Source: an uncultured Prevotella sp. (GTDB lineage Bacteria; Bacteroidota; Bacteroidia; Bacteroidales; Bacteroidaceae). Taken from it: a stretch of 7,516 bases of DNA. Position 1 is the stretch's first letter; each line of letters opens with the position of its first letter. Below the pieces are notes generated by a model, which saw only the letters and a list, made by a program, of their open reading frames with translations, searched no databases and had not been told where the DNA came from. This document shows, piece after piece, positions 1 to 7,192 of this stretch. The stretch spans positions 1 to 7,516 of the forward strand of contig CAJPPF010000106.1 of the NCBI GenBank assembly GCA_905372445.1, given 5' to 3'. The position numbers and the translations under genes were made by a program.

Positions 1-1378
1 CTATGAAAGTAGTGCCTCCGTTCTCGCCGAAGCTTCCGCTAAGGTAGGCTATTTTATCATTGTTGGTAATGTAACCTTTTTGTCTTAGCATACGGAGTGC
101 AGCAATGAATACATACTGTGATGAAATATGCTCTTTCTGATAAACCGGTATTACACCATAGCTGAGGTTCAGCCATCGTTGTGTCTTCTCTTTATAGCAA
201 ATTGCAAGCACTGGTACGGGACCGCGGAAAGCAGCTACATTGCGTGCTGTGCGACCTGTTTCACTGTCGGTAATGATTCCTTTGACACCAAGGCGCACCG
301 TTGAATCGAAAGCTGCATGAGCAAGGAATTCTCTTTGGTCAGCATTTTGGCTCATAGGAACCTGGATGTCGTTCTCGCGTAGTTTATCTTTTTCTGCCTG
401 TTCGGCAATACGTGCCATTGTCTTGACGGCTTCAACAGGATATTTGCCACTGGCAGTTTCACCACTAAGCATAAGGGCGTCTGTACGATAATATATGGCG
501 TTTGCAATGTCAGTGACCTCAGCACGGGTAGGGCGAGGATTGTTGATCATCGTATGCAGCATTTGTGTTGCCACGATGACAGGCTTCTTGTTGATTATAC
601 ATTTGCGTATGATATTACGCTGAATGCCTGGAATGTTTTCTATAGGAACTTCTATTCCAAGATCACCACGTGCTATCATGATTCCATAACAAGCATCGAT
701 GATATCATCAATATTGTCGACACCCTCCTGATTTTCTATTTTCGAAATGATCTTTATATCGCTTCCATGAGCGTCAAGTATATCCTGTACGGCTTTTATG
801 TCGTTAGCATTGCGCACGAAACTGTGAGCTATGAAGTCGATATCAAGCTTTATGGCAAGGAGTATATTCTGTTTGTCTTTCTCTGTAAGTGCAGGAAGAG
901 CTATGTGTTCGCCAGGTATATTGACACTCTTGCGAGCTCCTAACTGTCCTTTATTCTGTACATTAGCAATGAGTTTATCGCCTTCATTCTTTACGACGAG
1001 CATGTCAAGTTCTCCATCGTCGAAAAGTATATGGTCGCCGACATGAACATCTTTACATATATCGGTATAACTTACATACACATAATCATGTGAAGTCTCT
1101 TTATCGGGGCATCCGCAGATATATACCTCTTCGCCAATATTGTATTCTATTGGCTCTGGTGTGGTGGTGGTTCTAATCTCCGGTCCCTTGGTATCAATCA
1201 TAATACCGATATGCGGAGAGACAGCACGCACATTCTTTACCACTTCGCAAATACCATCAGGAGTGGCATGTGCTGTATTTATACGCACCACATTCATGCC
1301 TGCGAAAAAGAGCTTTCGTATGAAGTCCTGATCACAGCGACGATCACTAATAGATGCGACGATTTTTGTCTGTTTCAT
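1..1378 (-). CDS. pyk: Pyruvate kinase, C-terminus cut by window edge
   Basis: Cytoplasmic glycolytic enzyme that converts phosphoenolpyruvate and ADP to pyruvate and ATP. The leftward frame is open from ATG at 1378-1376 to the window edge: 459 codons, so roughly 10-30 residues are missing compared with the usual 470-490. Visible landmarks: N-terminal RINTAHA (32-38), DTKGPEIR (62-69), the PK signature KIISKIENQEGV with catalytic Lys213 and metal ligand Glu215, metal ligand Asp239 in ARGDLG, and Thr271 in VATQML. Residues about 70-160 form the B-domain lid, and the C-terminal domain begins near 345. Glu67 sits where potassium-dependent pyruvate kinases have Glu (Glu117 in rabbit muscle), but the usual potassium-ligand serine is Ala36. 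The start is chosen because MKQTKIVASI is a normal family N-terminus and a TAnnTTTG box lies 20 bases upstream. There is no Shine-Dalgarno site, as is usual in Bacteroidota. The cut is made by the window, not by a mutation. Confidence 0.97.
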   Translation of the reverse strand, partial: MKQTKIVASISDRRCDQDFIRKLFFAGMNVVRINTAHATPDGICEVVKNVRAVSPHIGIMIDTKGPEIRTTTTPEPIEYNIGEEVYICGCPDKETSHDYVYVSYTDICKDVHVGDHILFDDGELDMLVVKNEGDKLIANVQNKGQLGARKSVNIPGEHIALPALTEKDKQNILLAIKLDIDFIAHSFVRNANDIKAVQDILDAHGSDIKIISKIENQEGVDNIDDIIDACYGIMIARGDLGIEVPIENIPGIQRNIIRKCIINKKPVIVATQMLHTMINNPRPTRAEVTDIANAIYYRTDALMLSGETASGKYPVEAVKTMARIAEQAEKDKLRENDIQVPMSQNADQREFLAHAAFDSTVRLGVKGIITDSETGRTARNVAAFRGPVPVLAICYKEKTQRWLNLSYGVIPVYQKEHISSQYVFIAALRMLRQKGYITNNDKIAYLSGSFGENGGTTFI

Positions 1379-1398
1379 AATTCTGATTGTTTTCGCTA

Positions 1399-1425
1399 CA
1401 AAAGTAATAAAAATAATCGGACAAC
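1399..1425 (-). promoter_or_regulatory. Probable pyk promoter (Bacteroidota type)
   Basis: Read leftwards, TACTTTTG (1406-1399) is an exact match to the Bacteroidota -7 element TAnnTTTG and ends 20 bases before the pyk start codon. A GTTG at 1425-1422 could act as the -33 element, but the 15-base spacing is shorter than the usual 19-21, so the upstream half is weak. The leader would be only about 15 bases. The site suggests that pyk can be transcribed separately from the small membrane gene upstream of it. Confidence 0.6.
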
Positions 1426-1467
1426 GTATCAAAAAACGGACAAAATACTATATCAACACTAAATTAT

Positions 1468-1511
1468 TTAACCCAAATCAGCCAGTAGATTCCGAACTGA
1501 TTTGAGGTTAA
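1468..1511 (-). terminator. Inverted repeat at the 3' end of the small membrane gene
   Basis: TTAACCCAAATCAG (1468-1481) pairs with CTGATTTG plus GGTTAA (1497-1511), leaving one bulged A at 1505 and a loop of 15 bases. This is a 14-bp stem. The stop codon of the small leftward gene (1510-1508) lies inside the stem. After the hairpin the leftward strand is AT-rich (ATAATTTAG) but has no clean U-run, so it is a poor classical intrinsic terminator. It may still end or protect the upstream transcript before the pyk promoter. The stem is certain; its role is inferred. Confidence 0.55.
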
Positions 1512-1690
1512 GATAAATAACTGAAATATACGACCGCCAAGAGAATAAGAATGATTATAGTAATGGCTATCTTTAAAAGACATGATGTGACTTTCTTTAT
1601 AATAAAGATACATGCAATGAATGCGACAAGTGCAAGAAGATAGAAATTAAAGTCAGACATAATTTGATATGATTTTATTTTGCTTTTCAT
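1508..1690 (-). CDS. Small two-helix membrane protein, function unknown
   Basis: A 60-residue frame from ATG 1690, or 50 residues from a second ATG at 1660. I do not recognise a named family. The composition is clearly that of a membrane protein: a hydrophobic helix at about residues 15-31, a short basic turn with Lys32-Lys33 and a Cys at 37, then a second very hydrophobic helix at about 39-58 that ends the protein. The shape fits a helical hairpin in the inner membrane with the basic turn on the cytoplasmic side. The second start is more likely: the first ATG comes only 2 bases after a 13-bp hairpin that would hide its ribosome site, and residues 1-10 are polar and add nothing to the fold. 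No promoter box is seen upstream, so it is probably cotranscribed with the mechanosensitive channel that ends 48 bases before ATG 1690. A role beside the channel is possible but unsupported. Confidence 0.6.
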   Translation of the reverse strand: MKSKIKSYQIMSDFNFYLLALVAFIACIFIIKKVTSCLLKIAITIIILILLAVVYFSYLS

Positions 1691-1692
1691 TT

Positions 1693-1734
1693 AATATGCT
1701 TCCACATTATCTTTATATATAGTGGAAGCATATT
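1693..1734 (-). repeat. Perfect 13-bp inverted repeat between channel and small gene
   Basis: AATATGCTTCCAC (1693-1705) and its exact complement (1722-1734) flank a 16-base AT-rich loop. In the leftward transcript the stem starts 4 bases after the channel stop codon (1741-1739) and ends 2 bases before ATG 1690. No U-run follows on that strand, so an ordinary intrinsic terminator is not supported. It could be an mRNA-stability hairpin, a processing site, or a structure that blocks the first start of the small gene. The repeat is directly visible; its role is inferred. Confidence 0.7.
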
Positions 1735-1738
1735 CTGT

Positions 1739-4111
1739 TTATTTCTGATGTAAATCGAGCTGAGGGAACGGTATCTCAATATTATTTTCATTTAGTGTTT
1801 TGTAGATACACTCGCGTATTTCACCGTCACGATAAAAGTATTCTTCCACTTTTACCCATACGATTACTTTCAGGTCTACAGACGAGTCGCCAAAGTTGCT
1901 TAGCACTACACGTGCCTTTTCCCTGCCATTGAGAAACTTCCAGTCATGTGTATTCTCCTTTGGGTTAAGGAATGGAAGAGCAGATATATTATCCACGAGA
2001 AGCTGGCGTACACGGTTTATATCGCTACCATAGGCTACGCCGATATTTAAGCTGTCGCACTCCCAACCGTGGTTCATTGTAAGATTCTTGTAATTCTTTG
2101 TGAATAGCTGCGAGTTCTGAAATGCCATGATTGAGCCATCGCTGATTTCTACCATAGTAGATGTGTAGCTTATAGATTGAACCACACCTCTGTATCCATC
2201 GCATTCTATGCGATCTCCGATTTTTACTCGACCTGTCATTAATGAAATGCCATAGTAGATATTCTCAATAATATCTTTTGATGCAAAACCGACACCGGTA
2301 GACAAACCTCCGGTTATTATGGCGAGCCATGTTGTGCTTACATGAAGTATGCTAAGCACAACGAGAATCCATACACCCCATACTATGATCTGCACAACAT
2401 TACGTGCGAGCATATTGCGTGAAGCTGCGGTGGCTTTGTCGCTATTCTCGAAATGTAGGAACAGTAAAGCTTTTACAGTGCGGTTTATATACGCGAATAC
2501 AAAGTAGAGTACAATAGCTATACCTATGCCATACAGACTTCCTGAGAAATTAGGAGTGTCTATGAATTTTGCAGTGAATTTATTCCATATTGTGTCGCTG
2601 AGGTTGAATACATCGGCAGCCCAGTATATGGATAATACCACGGAGCAGACACCAAGACATGGTAATACTACCGTAGAACAGAAGTCGTAGAACCAGGTTT
2701 TTGTTATCGGTTGTTTATAGAATTTGTTTCTGTTAGCCCATTGTTTCATCCAGCCTGAGATACACGTAATGGTAAGGATACAGGTGAGTTGCATTATCCA
2801 CCATATAAGAGTTTGGACACTGAATAGGGTGTAACCAGCCCATGACAGTATCACTGACACGATAAAAACGACCAGAGAAAAATAAGAATAATAGACGTCA
2901 CTCCGTGGGATGTTGGTGTTATTATGCTTTATAGTATTCCACTGCCAAATACTGCATAATAGCAGTGCTGGTGGGAATATGATATTTACAAGGTCGTTGG
3001 GAATCAGTACTATGCGAAAGGTAATTACTATAAATCCTATTGCAATGAGTGGGGCATAGATTCTGAAAGCACTCTTTATTTGGTTGCCCTCAAGTCGCAG
3101 AATAAGCGAAATAAGTATTGCACTGACAAGCCAAGCATATTCTATAATAAGCCCGGACGCCATGAATATGAAGTTATGCGATGGACGCATCATACGTATT
3201 ACGCCAAGTATTATGGCAAGTGTTACCATTGTTGTAGCCATCATTATACTCCAACGTTTAGATAAGAAATCTTCAGTCTTAAGTCGTCGTGGCATAAGGT
3301 GACGCATTAACATGACATTGATGCCAAAAGCGAATAACCCATATATGATTATTATAACGAATAGAAAAAGAATGGTGCGAATATCCCATTGTGATTGCAC
3401 TCTTGTGGAGTGTGGCTTGTATTTCATCGTTATGGCATCCGTCATTGCCTTTAGCGAAGTGCCGATGTTTTTCATTAGCTCGAAATAGTTGTCGCCACCG
3501 TTTATAAAGATATTCGATTGTATTTCTGCATAACGCTTCATGGCATAGTCGTTGAGATTTTTAAGTCGCTTCTCGGTCATCTCGTAATAGCGTATATCGT
3601 CCGACATCTGTTCACTGTTAGCCATCAGCGTGCGCCGAATGTTGACAGCAAGTGTAAGACACACATTTCTGTCTGTTTTCGACTGTTCGCTCAGTTGTGC
3701 CACTCTCATCTGGGATAGATTGGCGATGAGAGAGTCATAGCGTGCAATGTCGTTAGAGTTTTTCATTATATAGTCATGAAACGGCTTTGCCTGCTTCTGA
3801 AATTGCATATACATATCAGTAGCCTCATGACAAGCATATGTCAGGTCGAAGATATTATCCTGCTTCTGCGAGTAGAGCATCAGAGAGTTTTGCGAGGAGC
3901 GTTTGAAAATACCAATAATCTCGCTGCGAACCATTTCTTGTTGCCACTGCATGTATTTCGTCTCTTTTTCCAGTTCAAGACGGTAGGCGGTGAGTTCGCC
4001 ACGTAGCACACCAAGTGTGCTTTCAAGATCAGCTTCTTTAAGAACAGCCTTTGACGGCAGAATTACGAGAAGTAAAAGTATTACGGAAGAAAATAGTCGA
4101 TGGGAATTCAT
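1739..4111 (-). CDS. Large MscS-family mechanosensitive ion channel
   Basis: A 790-residue inner-membrane channel, expected to open under membrane tension and release solutes during hypo-osmotic shock. Residues 1-22 form a signal peptide (hydrophobic core SSVILLLLVILP, probable cleavage after SKA). Residues about 25-240 are a polar, helix-rich, probably periplasmic domain with coiled-coil character. About eleven membrane helices follow, near 245-269, 289-307, 312-340, 351-370, 374-391, 407-430, 434-455, 475-498, 525-543, 571-590 and 594-622. The last is the pore helix with the small-residue pattern IITGGLSTGVGFASKDIIEN. It leads into the MscS beta domain (VKIGDRIECDGYRGVVQSI, 629-647) and a C-terminal alpha/beta domain ending with FPQLDLH. 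The size and plan resemble MscK/MscM-type large channels more than the 286-residue E. coli MscS. A TAnnTTTG promoter box lies 19 bases before the ATG, and a 13-bp inverted repeat follows the stop codon. The family is certain from the pore and beta domains; the exact subfamily is not. Confidence 0.93.
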   Translation of the reverse strand: MNSHRLFSSVILLLLVILPSKAVLKEADLESTLGVLRGELTAYRLELEKETKYMQWQQEMVRSEIIGIFKRSSQNSLMLYSQKQDNIFDLTYACHEATDMYMQFQKQAKPFHDYIMKNSNDIARYDSLIANLSQMRVAQLSEQSKTDRNVCLTLAVNIRRTLMANSEQMSDDIRYYEMTEKRLKNLNDYAMKRYAEIQSNIFINGGDNYFELMKNIGTSLKAMTDAITMKYKPHSTRVQSQWDIRTILFLFVIIIIYGLFAFGINVMLMRHLMPRRLKTEDFLSKRWSIMMATTMVTLAIILGVIRMMRPSHNFIFMASGLIIEYAWLVSAILISLILRLEGNQIKSAFRIYAPLIAIGFIVITFRIVLIPNDLVNIIFPPALLLCSIWQWNTIKHNNTNIPRSDVYYSYFSLVVFIVSVILSWAGYTLFSVQTLIWWIMQLTCILTITCISGWMKQWANRNKFYKQPITKTWFYDFCSTVVLPCLGVCSVVLSIYWAADVFNLSDTIWNKFTAKFIDTPNFSGSLYGIGIAIVLYFVFAYINRTVKALLFLHFENSDKATAASRNMLARNVVQIIVWGVWILVVLSILHVSTTWLAIITGGLSTGVGFASKDIIENIYYGISLMTGRVKIGDRIECDGYRGVVQSISYTSTMVEISDGSIMAFQNSQLFTKNYKNLTMNHGWECDSLNIGVAYGSDINRVRQLLVDNISALPFLNPKENTHDWKFLNGREKARVVLSNFGDSSVDLKVIVWVKVEEYFYRDGEIRECIYKTLNENNIEIPFPQLDLHQK

Positions 4112-4130
4112 GCTATAGTGAAATTTTCTG

Positions 4131-4138
4131 CAAAGATA
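4131..4138 (-). promoter_or_regulatory. Probable promoter -7 box for the mechanosensitive channel
   Basis: Read leftwards, TATCTTTG (4138-4131) matches the Bacteroidota -7 element TAnnTTTG and ends 19 bases before the channel start codon. No good TTTG is seen at the expected -33 distance; only a TGTTTC lies near there (4159-4154). The leader would be very short and without a Shine-Dalgarno site. It lies back to back with the rarA promoter. Confidence 0.5.
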
Positions 4139-4245
4139 CTCTTTTTCTTTATAGAAACATACATTTACATTGATTTTCTGAAATATTAGGGTTTAACAAC
4201 ATCGTGAATGTGCAATATGTTGAGACAAAAAATAATACGTTTAAT

Positions 4246-4276
4246 TTTGATATCTGATATTTTTGACGTACTTTTG
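4246..4276 (+). promoter_or_regulatory. Probable promoter of the rarA operon
   Basis: TTTG at 4246-4249, 19 bases of spacer, then TACTTTTG at 4269-4276 form a complete Bacteroidota housekeeping promoter (TTTG, 19-21 bases, TAnnTTTG). The -7 box ends 26 bases before the rarA ATG. A second match, TATTTTTG (4258-4265), lies 11 bases upstream but lacks a partner -33 element. The leader between promoter and ATG is AT-rich with no Shine-Dalgarno motif. This is the strongest promoter match in the window and probably drives all three rightward genes. Confidence 0.7.
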
Positions 4277-4302
4277 CCGAATAATAATAGAACATTATAT
4301 TA

Positions 4303-5592
4303 ATGAATAAACCGCTTGCAGAAAGACTGCGACCTGTCAACCTTGAGCAGTACGTCGGGCAGAAACACTTGGTTGGCGAAGGCTCCGTTTTGCGTAATAT
4401 GATCGATTCCGGTCGTATCTCCTCATTCATTCTTTGGGGACCTCCAGGCGTTGGCAAGACGACACTTGCGCAGATCATTGCCAACAGGCTTGAGACGCCG
4501 TTCTATACACTTTCTGCAGTGACGAGTGGAGTAAAGGATGTTCGCGATGTCATAGAACGTGCCAAAAACAACAGTTTTTTCTCTGCATCATCACCGATAT
4601 TATTCATTGATGAGATTCACAGGTTCTCGAAGTCGCAACAGGATTCCTTGCTCGGGGCTGTCGAGCGTGGAATAATAACACTTATTGGTGCAACAACAGA
4701 GAACCCTTCATTTGAAGTCATTCGCCCTTTGCTGTCACGGTGTCAGCTTTATGTTATGAAAAGTCTTCAGAAGGAAGACCTTCTTCAATTGCTTGAACGT
4801 GCAATACACGAAGATATGGAACTAAAGCAGCGTAAGATAGTGCTTGAAGAAACAAATGCTATGTTGCGCTATTCCGGCGGTGATGCTCGCAAATTGCTGA
4901 ATATCCTTGAGCTTGTTGTAGAATCAGAGTCAACGGAGGAAGTCGTGATAACCGATGAGAAAGTTGTGAGTCGTCTGCAGCAGAATCCGTTGGCATATGA
5001 TAAGGATGGTGAAATGCACTACGACATTATCTCTGCATTCATCAAGAGTATACGTGGCAGCGATCCTGATGCTGCCTTATATTGGATGGCAAGGATGATT
5101 GAAGGAGGAGAGGACCCGGAGTTCATTGCCCGACGCCTCGTCATTTCTGCTTCAGAGGATATAGGCCTTGCCAATCCGAATGCAATGCTTATTGCAAACG
5201 CAGCCTTTGATGCTGTGATGAAAATAGGATGGCCGGAGGGACGTATACCGCTTGCTGAAGCTACCGTATATCTGGCATCATCTCCCAAAAGCAACTCCGC
5301 ATACATGGGAATAAACAATGCGCTGGACATCGTCCGTAAGACGGGCAACCAACCCGTCCCGTTGCATCTTCGTAATGCTCCGACGCAACTAATGGCTGAG
5401 TTGGGATATAGCGATGGATATAAGTACAGCCACGATTATCCCGGTAATTTCATTGAGCAACAGTTCATGCCTGATGAGCTGATACACACACGAATTTGGA
5501 AACCGCAACATTCGCCTTCTGAAGAAAAGCTGTATAATAACATGCTGTCTTGCTGGGGAGAAAGATATAAAGATAAAGACTTGGACAAATGA
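4303..5592 (+). CDS. rarA: Replication-associated recombination protein A, AAA+ ATPase
   Basis: RarA (also MgsA; homologue of eukaryotic WRNIP1/Mgs1) is a cytoplasmic tetrameric AAA+ ATPase related to clamp-loader subunits. It acts at stalled or collapsed replication forks together with SSB. This copy has 429 residues, close to the 447 of E. coli RarA. Landmarks in order: PLAERLRP and YVGQ at the N-terminus, Walker A GPPGVGKT (46-53), Walker B ILFIDEIHRF (99-108), sensor 1 GATTENPSFE (129-138), the arginine finger Arg146 in LLSRCQ, and sensor 2 in GGDARKLLN (192-200). The family-specific C-terminal part follows, with RGSDPDAALYW (251-261), ARRLVISASEDIGLANP (276-292) and the tetramerisation region. 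All key residues are present. The start is supported by the family N-terminus and a well-placed promoter. The stop codon overlaps the start of the next gene in ATGA, suggesting translational coupling. Confidence 0.97.
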   Translation: MNKPLAERLRPVNLEQYVGQKHLVGEGSVLRNMIDSGRISSFILWGPPGVGKTTLAQIIANRLETPFYTLSAVTSGVKDVRDVIERAKNNSFFSASSPILFIDEIHRFSKSQQDSLLGAVERGIITLIGATTENPSFEVIRPLLSRCQLYVMKSLQKEDLLQLLERAIHEDMELKQRKIVLEETNAMLRYSGGDARKLLNILELVVESESTEEVVITDEKVVSRLQQNPLAYDKDGEMHYDIISAFIKSIRGSDPDAALYWMARMIEGGEDPEFIARRLVISASEDIGLANPNAMLIANAAFDAVMKIGWPEGRIPLAEATVYLASSPKSNSAYMGINNALDIVRKTGNQPVPLHLRNAPTQLMAELGYSDGYKYSHDYPGNFIEQQFMPDELIHTRIWKPQHSPSEEKLYNNMLSCWGERYKDKDLDK

Positions 5593-6539
5593 AAATAGTA
5601 GTTATGGACGGACATGCAGCCAATCCCGGCGACATGTCGTGGGACGCATTTCGTCAGTTTGGCGACGTCGTTGTATATGAGCGTACACGTTCTGATGAGG
5701 TAATAGAGCGTGCTCTCGGAGCGGAGATGGTGTTTACGAATAAAGTTGTTTTCGATGATTCCGTGATGGAGCAACTCCCTGACCTGAAGTATATCGGTAT
5801 TCTTGCCACAGGCACAAACGTTGTAGACATACCGGCAGCCCATCGTCGTGGCATAATCGTGACAAACATCCCGGCATATAGTACCGACAGTGTGGCGCAG
5901 CTTGTTTTTGCGCATATACTAAATGTCATTCAGCGCACCGATGTCTATGCGAATGATATTCGTAATGGGCGATGGAGCGTAAATCCCGATTTCTGCTTCT
6001 GGTATGATCAGATTCACGAGCTGGCATCTCTCACCATTGGCATTGTCGGCATGGGAAATATCGGTCGTCGGGTAGCACAGATAGCCCTTGCTTTCGGCAT
6101 GACGGTTAATGTCTTTTCAAGTAAGGATGCCGAATACCTTCCTGAAGGTGTCGTAAAGAAAGACCTTGACGAGCTTCTTGCCGAGAGCGATATTATTTCG
6201 TTGCACTGTCCGTTGACGCATGACACGGAACGGCTTATCCGACGTGATACGATTAAACTGATGAAGCCCACGGCAATACTCGTAAACACAGGGCGTGGTC
6301 CACTTGTTGACGAACAGGATGTGGCTGATGCCTTACAGTCAGGACGGCTTGGAGCATATGCTGCCGACGTATTATCTGACGAACCTCCAAAGGCAGACAA
6401 TCCTCTGTTCGCTTGCAAGAACGCTTATATAACACCACATCTTGCATGGGGCACTGTCGAGGCACGCAGCCGTCTCTTCGCCATAGCATTGGAGAATGTC
6501 AGGGCGTATTGCAATGGAAAACCAAAGAATGTGGTATAA
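5589..6539 (+). CDS. D-2-hydroxyacid dehydrogenase, glycerate dehydrogenase/hydroxypyruvate reductase type
   Basis: A 316-residue cytoplasmic oxidoreductase of the D-isomer-specific 2-hydroxyacid dehydrogenase family. It probably reduces hydroxypyruvate or glyoxylate, or oxidises D-glycerate; the exact substrate cannot be read from sequence. The N-terminal substrate domain includes ATGTNVVD (73-80). The Rossmann glycine motif is GMGNIG (154-159). The catalytic residues are Arg236 in NTGRG, Glu265 in DVLSDEP and His284 in TPHLAW, all intact. At the end of the second beta strand, where NAD enzymes usually have Asp (YD), this protein has Ser177-Ser178-Lys179 (VNVFSSKD), which could favour NADPH. 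The length is normal for the family. The start overlaps the rarA stop codon by 4 bases, and a membrane-protein gene follows 11 bases after the stop, so the three genes look like one operon. Phosphoglycerate dehydrogenase is less likely because there is no C-terminal ACT domain. Confidence 0.92.
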   Translation: MKIVVMDGHAANPGDMSWDAFRQFGDVVVYERTRSDEVIERALGAEMVFTNKVVFDDSVMEQLPDLKYIGILATGTNVVDIPAAHRRGIIVTNIPAYSTDSVAQLVFAHILNVIQRTDVYANDIRNGRWSVNPDFCFWYDQIHELASLTIGIVGMGNIGRRVAQIALAFGMTVNVFSSKDAEYLPEGVVKKDLDELLAESDIISLHCPLTHDTERLIRRDTIKLMKPTAILVNTGRGPLVDEQDVADALQSGRLGAYAADVLSDEPPKADNPLFACKNAYITPHLAWGTVEARSRLFAIALENVRAYCNGKPKNVV

Positions 6540-6550
6540 CAGAAACAAAG

Positions 6551-7192
6551 ATGCAACCATTAGAACCATTAATATCACAAACATTCATTCAGATTCTTGA
6601 GTTTGTAGGTACATTTGCTTTCGCCATTTCCGGAATCCGCCAGGCAGCCGCTAAGAGGTTCGACTGGTTTGGTGGATTTGTCTGTGGCATTGCCGTTGCC
6701 ATTGGCGGCGGAACGCTACGCGATTTAATGCTCGGAGTGACACCTTTCTGGATGACGAACTCGTTTTATATCATCTGCACCATCCTGGCTCAGATTTTTG
6801 TCATCGTATTCAGTCGTTCGTTGAAACATCTCGATAACGCATGGTTTGTCTTTGATACAATCGGCTTGGCATTGTTCACAATAGTAGGCATACAGAAGAC
6901 AATCTTCTGCGGTTATCCTTTCTGGGTGGCTATTATCATGGGAAGCATCACGGGAGCGGCAGGCGGTGTCATACGCGATGTCCTTTTAGACACGGCACCG
7001 ATCATATTCCGCAAAGAATTCTACGCCATGGCATGTATCCTTGGCGGTTTGCTCTATTGGGCACTCATTGCAACGGGCGTTGCCATAGAAGTAGCGTCAT
7101 TGTTGACATTCCTGCTCATCTGCCTTCTTCGTTTTCTTGCAGTGAAATATGGAATATCATTACCGACATTTAATTTAGACGACGAGGAATAG
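6551..7192 (+). CDS. TRIC/UPF0126 family membrane protein (putative cation channel or glycine transporter)
   Basis: A 213-residue integral membrane protein of the UPF0126 family (E. coli YadS and YicG relatives, about 205 residues). Pfam names the domain glycine transporter, and bacterial members share the trimeric TRIC cation-channel fold. The protein is an internal duplication. The first half has FVGTFAFAISG (19-29) and GGGTLRDLMLG (52-62); the second has FDTIGLALFTIVG (101-113) and GAAGGVIRDVLLD (135-147). Each half carries the conserved Arg-Asp pair (57-58 and 142-143). About seven helices lie near 11-30, 38-55, 68-88, 96-113, 124-141, 155-174 and 178-196, followed by an acidic tail LDDEE. 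The chosen ATG comes after a purine-rich AGAAACAAAG, 11 bases past the dehydrogenase stop. An in-frame ATG at 6413 would overlap the dehydrogenase and add 46 residues that are not membrane-like. Substrate (glycine or a cation such as potassium) is undecided; the dehydrogenase next door fits glycine/glyoxylate metabolism only loosely. Confidence 0.92.
   Translation: MQPLEPLISQTFIQILEFVGTFAFAISGIRQAAAKRFDWFGGFVCGIAVAIGGGTLRDLMLGVTPFWMTNSFYIICTILAQIFVIVFSRSLKHLDNAWFVFDTIGLALFTIVGIQKTIFCGYPFWVAIIMGSITGAAGGVIRDVLLDTAPIIFRKEFYAMACILGGLLYWALIATGVAIEVASLLTFLLICLLRFLAVKYGISLPTFNLDDEE

Noticed and set aside
554..1462. Four rightward frames (554-943, 831-1046, 1140-1331, 1211-1462)
   Set aside because: All but the last bases lie opposite pyruvate kinase, whose leftward frame has catalytic motifs across the same region; the peptides have no domain features.
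3080..4006. Rightward frames opposite the mechanosensitive channel
   Set aside because: They are shadows of a 790-residue gene with a signal peptide, membrane helices and MscS domain.
4197..4222. CAACAT/ATGTTG dyad in the divergent promoter region as an operator
   Set aside because: Six base pairs with a 14-base AT-rich spacer is within chance for such sequence, and no regulator gene is nearby.
4149..4484. Leftward frame of 111 codons across the rarA start and promoter
   Set aside because: It overlaps the RarA N-terminus and Walker A region and covers the intergenic promoters; its protein is not recognisable.
6413..6550. Upstream ATG that would extend the TRIC-family protein by 46 residues
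   Set aside because: The extension overlaps the dehydrogenase gene in another frame and is polar and Cys-rich, unlike the family N-terminus; ATG 6551 has a purine-rich leader and gives the normal length.
5019..6584. Leftward frames opposite rarA and the dehydrogenase (up to 159 codons)
   Set aside because: The opposite strand encodes intact enzymes with all catalytic residues; long antisense frames here follow from codon bias.
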